This document shows, in pieces, positions 1 through 5,461 of a stretch of DNA of 8,499 nucleotides. Source of the DNA: an uncultured Intestinimonas sp. (GTDB lineage: Bacteria > Bacillota_A > Clostridia > Oscillospirales > Oscillospiraceae); assembly GCA_958435885.1 (NCBI GenBank), contig CAUBHZ010000059.1:1-8499 (forward strand), given 5' to 3'. Every line of letters begins with the position of its first letter. The stretch's first letter is position 1. The notes beneath the pieces are model-generated. The model was not told the origin of the DNA. It saw nothing but the letters and a program-made list of their open reading frames with translations, and searched no databases. A program made the translations under genes and the position numbers.

Positions 1-133
1 TGGCCAGGGAGACGGCCACGTTGGCCTCACCGCCGCCGAAGGAGAACTCCAGGTGGTCGGCCTGGACAAAACGCTCGTAGTTGTAGGGCTGGAGCCGGAT
101 CATCAGCTCACCGAAGGTCACGATCTTACTCAT
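1..133 (-). CDS. kdgK: 2-dehydro-3-deoxygluconokinase (KDG kinase), N-terminal fragment cut by window edge
   Basis: The first 44 residues of a PfkB/ribokinase-family sugar kinase are visible; the rest lies left of the window. The start MSKIVTFGELMIRL and the following EFSFGGGEANVAVSLA segment are typical of KDG kinases; the GGGEANVA stretch belongs to the substrate-binding N-terminal region of the PfkB fold. The expected reaction is ATP-dependent phosphorylation of 2-keto-3-deoxygluconate to KDPG in the cytoplasm. The ATG at 131-133 is preceded by an AAAGGGG ribosome binding site about 9 bases away. The gene begins 18 bases after the stop of the KDPG aldolase gene, so the two are surely co-transcribed, and the aldolase consumes this kinase's product. 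That context favours KDG kinase over fructokinase or ribokinase. The ATP site and catalytic Asp lie outside the window and cannot be checked. Confidence 0.88.
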   Translation of the reverse strand, partial: MSKIVTFGELMIRLQPYNYERFVQADHLEFSFGGGEANVAVSLA

Positions 134-151
134 AGTATTTTACCCCTTTCT

Positions 152-1111
152 TTACTTCCGCACAAGATGGATGGCAAAGCCGCCGAAGTCGCCCTGGACA
201 TAGATGGCCTTGGTCTTGCCTTTTTCGTCGGTCTTCCGGGTGGACTCGTCAAAGGTTACGCCCTGGAGACCCAGGTGGAAGATGGCGCGGTCGATGTTGT
301 TGACGCCGATGGCGATGTGGCCGCGCGCACCGGGGAAGTCCACCTTGCAGCACTCCACGGGACCGGCGAAGTCGGAGGAGTTGCCAGCCTTGTAGGGGAA
401 GCCGAAGAGGGCGCAGATGGTCTTGGCAGTGCCGGCAGCCTTGTCGGCGTCGCCGCAGGGGATGCCCACGTGGTGGAGGGAGAAGCCCAGCATGGTCTGG
501 ACGGCCTCCTTGCAGATGGCGGTGATCTCATCCCACTTCTGGCCGTCGATCAGGTCCTTCTTCACCATCCAGGTGCCGCCGCAGGCCACGATGCGGTCGA
601 AGTTCAGGTAGTCCATCATGTTCTTGGTGTTCACGCCGCCGGTGGGCATCCAGCGCAGGTCGGTGTAGGGGCCGGCCAGGGCCTTCAGCTTGGCCACGCC
701 GCCATTCTGCTCGGCGGGGAAGAACTTCAGCACGTTCAGGCCCATGCTCATGGACTGCTCCATCTCGCCGGGGGTGGCGGTGCCGGGCATCATGAGGACG
801 CCCTTGTCGATGACGTAGCGGGTGATCTCGGGGTTGAAGCCGGGGCTCACCACGAACTTGGAGCCGGCGGCGATGGCGCGGTCGGCCTGCTCCTTGGTGA
901 GAACGGTGCCGGCGCCCACCAGCATCTCGGGCACCTCGGCGGAGATCCGGCGGATAGCCTCCTCACCGGCGGCGGTGCGGAAGGTCACCTCAGCGGCGGG
1001 CAGGCCGCCGGCCACCAGGGCACGGGCCAGGGGCACCGCCTGCTCAGCGTCGTCAATGGCGATGACGGGGATGATGCCGATCTCGTAGATCCTCTGCAAT
1101 ACTTCGTCCAT
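152..1111 (-). CDS. eda: KDPG/KHG aldolase with C-terminal glyoxalase (VOC)-like domain
   Basis: A 319-residue protein. Residues 1-209 are a class I 2-keto-3-deoxy-6-phosphogluconate / 4-hydroxy-2-oxoglutarate aldolase, which cleaves KDPG to pyruvate and glyceraldehyde-3-phosphate. Visible landmarks are EVTFRT (41-46, with catalytic Glu41 and Arg45), VGAGTVL (65-71), the Schiff-base Lys129 in KFFPAE, and PTGGV (156-160). The usual enzyme is about 210 residues; here about 110 more follow (210-319), resembling one vicinal-oxygen-chelate domain. This tail opens with LHHVGI (His213/His214), contains GHIAIGVNNID (His265), close to the GHIALSVDN strand of glyoxalase I, and ends with GFAIHLV, where His315 replaces the usual terminal metal-binding Glu. 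The start at 1111 is chosen because GAGGAGGAC lies just upstream and the aldolase fold begins there; the open frame runs much further upstream without homology. First gene of an operon with kdgK and divergent from a GntR regulator. Aldolase function is firm; the role of the tail is unknown. Confidence 0.93.
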   Translation of the reverse strand: MDEVLQRIYEIGIIPVIAIDDAEQAVPLARALVAGGLPAAEVTFRTAAGEEAIRRISAEVPEMLVGAGTVLTKEQADRAIAAGSKFVVSPGFNPEITRYVIDKGVLMMPGTATPGEMEQSMSMGLNVLKFFPAEQNGGVAKLKALAGPYTDLRWMPTGGVNTKNMMDYLNFDRIVACGGTWMVKKDLIDGQKWDEITAICKEAVQTMLGFSLHHVGIPCGDADKAAGTAKTICALFGFPYKAGNSSDFAGPVECCKVDFPGARGHIAIGVNNIDRAIFHLGLQGVTFDESTRKTDEKGKTKAIYVQGDFGGFAIHLVRK

Positions 1112-1161
1112 GTCTGTGTCCTCCTCAACTGTGAGCCCAACGGGCGATTTTCTGCTTTCAG

Positions 1162-1179
1162 GGCCGGACCGCTCCGGCC
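1162..1179 (-). other. Hairpin in the 5' leader of the eda-kdgK transcript
   Basis: A perfect 7-bp inverted repeat (GGCCGGA / TCCGGCC) with a 4-base loop lies between the predicted eda promoter and the eda start. In the minus-strand transcript it falls in a leader of roughly 78 bases. No T-run follows it, so it does not look like an intrinsic terminator. It may stabilise the 5' end of the message, or be chance in GC-rich DNA. Confidence 0.35.
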
Positions 1180-1195
1180 GTCGGACGTGATTATC

Positions 1196-1223
1196 ATTAT
1201 AATACTTGTATACTAGAAAACAA
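1196..1223 (-). promoter_or_regulatory. Predicted sigma-A promoter of eda-kdgK
   Basis: Read on the minus strand, a -35-like TTGTTT (1223-1218) is followed after 16 bases by a perfect TATAAT -10 box (1201-1196). Transcription should start near 1189, about 78 bases before the eda ATG. The GTATAC palindrome at 1208-1213 lies in the spacer, so a bound repressor would block RNA polymerase directly. Confidence 0.7.
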
Positions 1224-1225
1224 GT
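1204..1225. promoter_or_regulatory. Putative GntR/FCD operator in the eda promoter
   Basis: The core is GTATAC (1208-1213) in the context ACTTGTATACTAGA (1204-1217). A second, wider inverted repeat, ACTTGT (1204-1209) and ACAAGT (1220-1225), overlaps it. FCD-type GntR regulators of hexuronate pathways such as UxuR/ExuR are known to use GGTATACC-like palindromes. A TATACTAG match recurs at the promoter of the adjacent gntR gene, which supports a shared regulator. That the neighbouring GntR protein binds here is inferred. Confidence 0.6.
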
Positions 1226-1295
1226 GTCTGAATGATAAAAAATTGAGGCCTGATTTTGTGCATCTTGTCGGAGAAACGACGGAAAGACGGGGCCT

Positions 1296-1324
1296 TTGAC
1301 AGAGACCCGGAAAGCTGGTATACT
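1296..1324 (+). promoter_or_regulatory. Predicted sigma-A promoter of the gntR regulator gene
   Basis: A consensus TTGACA (1296-1301) is separated by exactly 17 bases from TATACT (1319-1324), one base off the consensus -10. The start site would be near 1331, giving a leader of about 60 bases before the ATG at 1391. The -10 box lies inside the palindrome at 1314-1327, which suggests autoregulation. Confidence 0.75.
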
Positions 1325-1327
1325 AGC
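1314..1327. promoter_or_regulatory. Putative GntR/FCD operator over the gntR -10 box
   Basis: GCTGGTATACTAGC is a 14-base palindrome with one mismatched pair around a GTATAC core. It shares GTATACTAG with the site in the eda promoter. The two cores are centred 110 bases apart. Its overlap with the gntR -10 element makes repression by occlusion likely. Confidence 0.62.
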
Positions 1328-1390
1328 AACTGCGACCTGGGAGAGCCTCTCGGGCCGCGGGATCGGCAAGCTGAGAGAGGAGAAGAAGAC

Positions 1391-2065
1391 ATGCGGCTGA
1401 CAGAGCGACTGCCCAGAGAGACAGGGCGCGACTACGCCCTGCGCACCATCCGGGACAACATCATCCACCTGGAGCTGGCGCCGGGCAGCATGGTCAGTGA
1501 GAACGAGCTGGCGGCGGAGATGGGACTTTCCCGGACACCGGTGCGGGAGGCCCTCATTGAATTGTCCAAGGCCAAGATTGTGGAGATCTATCCCCAGAAG
1601 GGGAGTGCCGTCTCGCTCATCGACGTCAATCTGGTGGAGGAGTCCCGCTTCATGCGAAAGGTGCTGGAGTGCGCGGTGGTGGAGCTGGACTGCGAGATGA
1701 TCACGCCGGAGGGGCTGCGGCGGCTCCAGGAGAACGTGCGCCTCCAGAAGTTCTATCTGGAGAACTACTTCTCCGAGACCCTCATGGAGCTGGACAACCA
1801 GTTCCACAAGACCCTCTTTGAGATCGCGGCGAAGCCCCAGGTCTATACCCTGATGGACAACATCGCCATCCACTTTGACCGGGTCCGGAACATGGCCCTG
1901 AGCAGTGTGAAAAACGGGAAGATCGTCCAGGACCACGAGGATATCACCAACGCCATTGCAGCCCGGGACGCCGTGAAGGCAAGAGCCTTGACAGAAGAGC
2001 ATTTGAATCGCTATAAGATCGATACAGCGGAAATTCAGGCACAATATCCCGATTATTTTAAGTGA
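1391..2065 (+). CDS. GntR-family (FadR/FCD subfamily) transcriptional regulator, probable repressor of the KDG pathway
   Basis: A 224-residue DNA-binding regulator, the usual FCD-type GntR length. The N-terminal winged helix-turn-helix (about 12-75) carries the family hallmark ENELAAEMGLSRTPVREAL (37-55) and a wing ending in PQKGSAVS (68-75). The all-helical FCD effector domain follows (about 80-210); Asp135, His139, His182 and His204 fall at spacings expected for the FCD metal and effector site, in LDNQFHKTL, DHEDI and EEHLNR. The ATG at 1391 is preceded by AGAGAGGAG; the open frame extends 45 codons further upstream but covers the promoter and has no homology. Divergent to eda-kdgK, with matching palindromes in both promoters, so it probably controls both units. 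The ligand is unknown; KDG, KDPG or a hexuronate are reasonable guesses from the neighbouring enzymes. Confidence 0.92.
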   Translation: MRLTERLPRETGRDYALRTIRDNIIHLELAPGSMVSENELAAEMGLSRTPVREALIELSKAKIVEIYPQKGSAVSLIDVNLVEESRFMRKVLECAVVELDCEMITPEGLRRLQENVRLQKFYLENYFSETLMELDNQFHKTLFEIAAKPQVYTLMDNIAIHFDRVRNMALSSVKNGKIVQDHEDITNAIAARDAVKARALTEEHLNRYKIDTAEIQAQYPDYFK

Positions 2066-2100
2066 AGTAAAATTACATTACAGAGATGTGATAACAGAAA

Positions 2101-2139
2101 AGGACCCCCGGTGCGGTTTTTGGCTGCGCCGGGGGTCCT
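2101..2139. terminator. Strong stem-loop after gntR, possible terminator
   Basis: A 14-bp stem (2101-2114 with 2126-2139, one G-U pair) closes on an 11-base T-rich loop, 35 bases after the gntR stop codon. The position suits a gntR terminator, but no T-run follows on the plus strand. On the minus strand the stem is followed by only three to four T residues. It could act as a weak terminator, an RNA 3' end protector, or a block to antisense transcription. Confidence 0.5.
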
Positions 2140-2172
2140 GCACCATGACATGCCGGACAAGACAAGGTGCGA

Positions 2173-2201
2173 TTGCATTTCGGAGCGAAAGACAGTACAA
2201 T
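2173..2201 (+). promoter_or_regulatory. Predicted sigma-A promoter of the DUF4317 gene
   Basis: TTGCAT (2173-2178) and TACAAT (2196-2201) are spaced by 17 bases. The expected start is near 2208, leaving a leader of about 57 bases. It follows the stem-loop after gntR, which suggests that the DUF4317 gene is transcribed independently. Confidence 0.65.
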
Positions 2202-2214
2202 AGAAACTGCGCGT

Positions 2215-2234
2215 TCTGCCGGGAAGCCGGCAGA
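2215..2234 (+). other. Hairpin at the 5' end of the DUF4317 mRNA
   Basis: A perfect 8-bp stem (TCTGCCGG / CCGGCAGA) with a GAAG loop begins only a few bases after the predicted transcription start. Hairpins so close to the 5' end are known to protect bacterial mRNAs from decay. It does not cover the ribosome binding site (GAGGTAGG, 2253-2260). Confidence 0.45.
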
Positions 2235-2264
2235 GGAGACACACGGAAAAGCGAGGTAGGACCA

Positions 2265-3404
2265 ATGAATCAGAAGGAATTGAACGAGCTGCGGCGGCGG
2301 TTCCGTGCCGACCGGAGCGCCATCAGCCGGGTGTACGGCTGCTATGTGAACGGGAGCGGGGAGATCATCTCCTACATCGACAGCTCGCTGGGAGCCATGC
2401 CCCAGGAGGAGTCGGAAAAATATCTGGGTCTGCTGAAGAAGGCCCTCTCCGGCACCCTGGGGAAGAACCTCATCGACATCGTCTTCTCCACCCGGCAGGT
2501 GGCCGACAGCGAGGAACACCGTCTCCTCATGGGCCTGCGGTCGTCCGGTTTGGGAGACAGCGCCCTGCGGCAGGCCTTTTATGACAAGGTCATCCACACC
2601 CTGGACCTGGAGGGGAGCAATTACCTCATCCTCCTGGGCCACGACGTCTACGACGTGCCCTACCGGGGCAAGGACGACGAGGATCAGGCCGACGCCGGTG
2701 ACCAGGTCTTTTCCTACTTTGTCTGCTGTGTCTGCCCGGTGAAGGACGGTAAGCCCGCCCTGGGCTACTTCCCCGGGGAAAATGAGTTCCACAGCTGTAC
2801 CCCCGGCCAGATCGTGGCCCAGCCGGAGCTGGGCTTCCTGTTCCCGGCCTTCGATGACCGGGCGGCCAACATCTACAACGCCCTCTTCTACGCACGGAAG
2901 CCGGAGCAGCTCCACCAGGAGTTTATCGACGCCGTCTTCCGCACTGAGCCGCCCATGTCGGCGGCGGAGCAGAAGGAGGCCTTCGAGGGTGCCCTCACCG
3001 AGTCCATGGGGGAGAAGTGCAGCCTGGAGCTGGTCCAGGCGGTCCACCAGGAGCTGCGGGCCAGGATCGAGGAACACAAGGAGAGCCACGACCCGGAGCC
3101 TCTTGCCCTGACGGCGGGGGAGCTGGGGCGCATCCTCACCGACTGCGGCGCTGACGAGCAGGAGTCCAAGGCCTTTCTGGCCAAGTGCGGGGAGCGCTTT
3201 GGGGAGGGGGCGGCCCTGGCGCCGGCCAATCTCATCGACAGCCGCCGCTTTGAGGTCAAGACCGACGAGGTGGTCCTCAACATCGATCCGGAGCACAGTG
3301 CCCTGGTGGAGACCAGGATCATTGGTGGCCGGAAGTACATCCTCATCCCCGCCGACGGCGAGGTGTCGGTGAACGGCATCTCGGTGGATGTCACCGGGGA
3401 ATAA
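2265..3404 (+). CDS. DUF4317 family protein of unknown function
   Basis: A 379-residue soluble protein that I recognise as a DUF4317 member, a family common in Clostridia and without an established function. Landmarks include the N-terminal helix with LRRRFR (9-14), SRVYGCYVNGSGEIISYIDS (21-40), YFVCCVCPVKDGKPALGYF (151-169), ENEFHSC (172-178) and the C-terminal KYILIPADGEVSVNGI (357-372). There is no signal peptide or membrane segment, so it should be cytoplasmic. The stretch from about 212 to 310 is Glu- and Lys-rich and probably helical. The ATG at 2265 is chosen for its GAGGTAGG ribosome binding site and the match to the family start; 59 upstream in-frame codons cover promoter and stem-loop sequence. 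It has its own promoter and ends at a bidirectional terminator, so it stands alone, and the neighbours say little about its job. Confidence 0.88.
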   Translation: MNQKELNELRRRFRADRSAISRVYGCYVNGSGEIISYIDSSLGAMPQEESEKYLGLLKKALSGTLGKNLIDIVFSTRQVADSEEHRLLMGLRSSGLGDSALRQAFYDKVIHTLDLEGSNYLILLGHDVYDVPYRGKDDEDQADAGDQVFSYFVCCVCPVKDGKPALGYFPGENEFHSCTPGQIVAQPELGFLFPAFDDRAANIYNALFYARKPEQLHQEFIDAVFRTEPPMSAAEQKEAFEGALTESMGEKCSLELVQAVHQELRARIEEHKESHDPEPLALTAGELGRILTDCGADEQESKAFLAKCGERFGEGAALAPANLIDSRRFEVKTDEVVLNIDPEHSALVETRIIGGRKYILIPADGEVSVNGISVDVTGE

Positions 3405-3406
3405 AC

Positions 3407-3447
3407 AAAAAACGGCTGTGTACCGCTCAGGTACACAGCCATTTTTT
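3407..3447. terminator. Bidirectional intrinsic terminator between DUF4317 and the YkvI-family gene
   Basis: A perfect 11-bp stem (3414-3424 with 3430-3440) with a GCTCA loop is followed by T6 on the plus strand (3442-3447) and preceded by A6 (3407-3412), which becomes a T6 run on the minus strand. It can therefore end both convergent transcripts. The stop codon of the minus-strand gene lies within the plus-strand T-run. Confidence 0.93.
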
Positions 3448-4513
3448 ATGCCTTTGGAGCTGTGGTCTTCCGCAGCACGATAGCGTGGTGGAGAATTCCG
3501 GCCAGGGCCAGGAAGCCGATATAGCCGCAGATGGGATAGACGAAGCTCACCACGTTCTTGAAGCCGAAGATGCTACCCAGGAAGGAGAGAACGCACAGCA
3601 CCACCGTGGTCCGCCTGGTAGCCAGCCGTCCGCCGGCCCAGAGCTGGAGCCGGGAGGTGATGGCGAAGAGGCTGGAGAGGGCGGCGGTGAACATACCCGC
3701 CAGGAGGAGGACAGCGTAAATCAGCCCCAGCACCGGTGTCACCCGGTAGGCCAGCTCCAGCATGGGGAGCTCGGCGGTACCCACTGCGTCCCGGAAGAGG
3801 ATCATGGGCAGGAGGATGGCGGCAAAAATCAGGGTGAGGAGTCCTGCCCCCAGAGCCAGTCCCCGGCGGACGGTCTTGCCCTCCATGCCGGCGGAGAGGG
3901 GCACCAGGATGGACACCGCCGCCATCATGTTGTAGGAGATGAAGGAGAGGGCGGAGCACAGCCAGTTGCCCAGCAGGGGATTGCCGTCGGAAAAGGGGAC
4001 GGCGGTCACCGACTCCACTGGCAGCCGGAAGGGGGCGGCCAGGGCGATGATCAGGGCGGTGATGACCAGCAGGGGGACTACGATGTTGAAGGAGGCCAGC
4101 AGCCCGGCGGCTCCTGCTAGGGCCACCGCCAGGACCAGGGCGGTGGTGAGGCCGTTTCCGACAATGGCGGGCAGACCGAAGACCTGCTCCAGCAGGGCTC
4201 CTGCCCCGGCGGTCATGGCGATCATCACATCAAAGAGGAAGAAAAGAAAGACACCACTGAGGAAGGCACGGAGCCAGGGCAGCTCCGGCCTAAGAATGAC
4301 CCGGTCAAACTCCGTCCGACCCGTCTTTTTGGCAATGTCCAGCACCAACAGGCTGAAAAAGACAAAAGCGGCGATGGCCAGCACCATGCCGGCGATGCCG
4401 TAGCCGCCGAAGACACCGAAAAACTGTAATAGCTCCTGGCCGGACAGAAAGCCGGCGCCCAGAAAGCTGCCGGTAAAGACGGTGGCCACCTCCAGGGGGG
4501 TGATCCGTTTCAT
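3446..4513 (-). CDS. YkvI-family multi-pass membrane protein, putative transporter
   Basis: A 355-residue very hydrophobic protein with about ten predicted membrane segments. The N-terminal signature GAGFLSGQELLQFFGVFG (19-36) in the first helix matches the YkvI family, which is distantly related to amino-acid and sodium-symporter-like carriers with a broken first helix. A second conserved area, SALSFISYNMMAAVSILVPL (187-206), is also typical. The substrate is not established for the family and the sequence does not reveal it. The ATG at 4513 has a strong GGAGG site about 6 bases upstream; an alternative TTG start at 4573 would overlap the stop of the preceding regulator gene but lacks such a site. 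The gene starts 56 bases after the XRE-repeat gene on the same strand, so they may form an operon. It ends at the shared bidirectional terminator. Confidence 0.87.
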   Translation of the reverse strand: MKRITPLEVATVFTGSFLGAGFLSGQELLQFFGVFGGYGIAGMVLAIAAFVFFSLLVLDIAKKTGRTEFDRVILRPELPWLRAFLSGVFLFFLFDVMIAMTAGAGALLEQVFGLPAIVGNGLTTALVLAVALAGAAGLLASFNIVVPLLVITALIIALAAPFRLPVESVTAVPFSDGNPLLGNWLCSALSFISYNMMAAVSILVPLSAGMEGKTVRRGLALGAGLLTLIFAAILLPMILFRDAVGTAELPMLELAYRVTPVLGLIYAVLLLAGMFTAALSSLFAITSRLQLWAGGRLATRRTTVVLCVLSFLGSIFGFKNVVSFVYPICGYIGFLALAGILHHAIVLRKTTAPKA

Positions 4514-4538
4514 AGGAAGACCTCCGTAGATAAGGATA

Positions 4539-4562
4539 GCGGCTCCGGGGGACCGGAGCCGC
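4539..4562 (-). other. Intercistronic hairpin between the XRE-repeat gene and the YkvI-family gene
   Basis: A perfect 10-bp GC-rich inverted repeat (GCGGCTCCGG / CCGGAGCCGC) with a 4-base loop begins 7 bases after the XRE gene stop and ends 13 bases before the Shine-Dalgarno of the next gene. No T-run follows on the minus strand, so it is either a partial terminator that lowers downstream expression or an mRNA stability element. Confidence 0.5.
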
Positions 4563-4569
4563 GTATGGA

Positions 4570-5346
4570 TCAAAGAAACTGGGAGAAGAGCGCTACCAGG
4601 AAACCGGGCGTGTGGGGGAACATGGTCTGGATGGCGGCACGGATGGCCTGCCCAGTGCCCGGTCCCCAGGCGTCCTTGGGAAAGGTGACCGCGCCCTTTA
4701 CCGCTTCACCGATGGCGATGGGGGCGGATGCGGCGCCTCCCATGGCGATTTGCCCGGCCATAGCCCCGCCGCCAATGGCCCAGGAGGCGCTCACCGCACT
4801 GCCGCCCACGGCCAGTCCCAGGCTGAGGGCTAAGCCGCCGATGGCACAGAGGGCGCCTACGGCCAGACCGCCCAAGGCCACCAGACCGGCACCCAGCCCA
4901 CCAAAGACCAGCCCGCCGACAGACATACCGCCCACGGAGAGAAGCCCGGCGGAGAGTCCGCCTAGGGAGAGAACTCCGGTGGCCAGGTTCCCCACGGCGA
5001 TGACGCCCCGGGCCCAGTACAGACCGTGGTGGCCCACGTTGATGTGGACCAGGGGCAGCCCAAAAAGGGTGGACTTGCTCTTGTACTCATAGTGCCAGAC
5101 CCAAAAGGGCGCATAGGAAGGAGGAGGCTCCTCCTGCGGGGGAGTCTCCTCCTTCCCCAGAATGAGGTAGTCCAGGCTCACCTGGAGGCATTGGGCCAGG
5201 GCGGTCAGATTGTCCAGATCAGGCCGGGAGGCGCCCGATTCCCACTTTTGAACGGCCTGCCGGGAGACTCCCAGGCTGTGGGCCAACTCCTCCTGGGAGA
5301 GGCCCCGCTCCTTCCGCAGCCGGTAGAGACGATCTTGCAGATCCAT
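4570..5346 (-). CDS. XRE-type HTH protein with a glycine-rich 10/11-residue repeat domain
   Basis: A 258-residue two-part protein. Residues 1-65 are a Cro/CI-type DNA-binding domain with the helix-turn-helix LSQEELAHSLGVSRQAVQKW (16-35) and the usual ESGASRPD end. A Pro/Glu-rich linker (66-79) leads to HYEYKSKSTLFGLPLVHINV (85-104), a motif I associate with a group of Firmicutes proteins bearing similar repeats. From about 112 to 225 there are eleven consecutive units of 10 or 11 residues with a regular Gly and Ile/Val/Leu pattern, for example ATGVLSLGGL and SAGLLSVGGM. This could be a beta-solenoid or Gly-zipper membrane helices; the sequence alone does not decide. The ATG at 5346 is preferred over one at 5355, because GGAGG lies about 10 bases before it but abuts the upstream ATG. 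It sits upstream of a YkvI-family transporter gene, so a sensor-regulator role for that pair is plausible but inferred. Confidence 0.85.
   Translation of the reverse strand: MDLQDRLYRLRKERGLSQEELAHSLGVSRQAVQKWESGASRPDLDNLTALAQCLQVSLDYLILGKEETPPQEEPPPSYAPFWVWHYEYKSKSTLFGLPLVHINVGHHGLYWARGVIAVGNLATGVLSLGGLSAGLLSVGGMSVGGLVFGGLGAGLVALGGLAVGALCAIGGLALSLGLAVGGSAVSASWAIGGGAMAGQIAMGGAASAPIAIGEAVKGAVTFPKDAWGPGTGQAIRAAIQTMFPHTPGFLVALFSQFL
4672..5013 (-). repeat. Coding tandem repeats of 30-33 bases (eleven protein units)
   Basis: This segment encodes residues 112-225 of the XRE protein. Units 1-5 and 10-11 are 10 residues long; units 6-9 are 11 long. The recurring core is hydrophobic-x-hydrophobic-Gly-Gly with small residues at the unit start. 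The DNA copies are degenerate, so the repetition is held at protein level rather than being recent expansion. Confidence 0.7.
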
Positions 5347-5359
5347 GGTGATCATTCCT

Positions 5360-5399
5360 CCTTTTGACGCCTCGCAGCATAGCAGATGGGGTCAAAAGG
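5360..5399 (-). promoter_or_regulatory. Predicted promoter of the XRE-repeat gene with a flanking inverted repeat
   Basis: On the minus strand an extended -10 element, TGC-TATGCT (5384-5376), lies midway between the arms of a perfect 9-bp inverted repeat, CCTTTTGAC (5399-5391) and GTCAAAAGG (5368-5360). The arms are centred 31 bases apart, about three helical turns, which suits a dimeric or tetrameric regulator, plausibly the XRE protein itself. The downstream arm runs into the AGGAGG ribosome binding site. No good -35 box is visible; TTGCGC at 17 bases upstream is poor, in keeping with an extended -10 promoter. Confidence 0.5.
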
Positions 5400-5461
5400 C
5401 GCAACCAACAAGTGCGTCCAATTTGACAACCGAAGGTTGCATTCATTGGGGCGCAAGGGCT

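Noticed and set aside
53..1216. A 387-codon plus-strand frame opposite eda.
   Set aside because: It shows the same compositional shadow signature, crosses the eda promoter, and lies against a well-supported aldolase gene.
1346..1380. Possible pairing of CCTCTC (1346-1351) with GAGAGG next to the gntR ribosome site as a translational switch.
   Set aside because: Six pairs across a 23-base loop in purine-rich sequence is easily chance; no ligand-binding RNA structure is recognisable.
1112..2044. The eda reading frame stays open for 311 codons upstream of the aldolase start, giving an apparent 630-residue protein.
   Set aside because: The extension covers the promoter and operators and runs antisense to gntR. 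It has no recognisable domain, and a strong ribosome site marks the true start at 1111. Long antisense frames are expected in GC-rich genes.
2073..3296. A 407-codon open frame on the minus strand opposite the DUF4317 gene.
   Set aside because: Its translation is a Val/Gly/Leu/Asp-rich shadow with no motif; the plus-strand frame has a family match, ribosome site, promoter and terminator.
4672..5013. The repetitive stretch as a DNA tandem repeat, CRISPR-like array or recombination hot spot.
   Set aside because: Nucleotide copies are too divergent and have no constant repeat/spacer pattern; the periodicity is at protein level.
5427..5439. A small CAACC-GAA-GGTTG hairpin after the purD stop as a possible terminator.
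   Set aside because: The stem is only 5 bp with no T-run on the minus strand, too weak to call.
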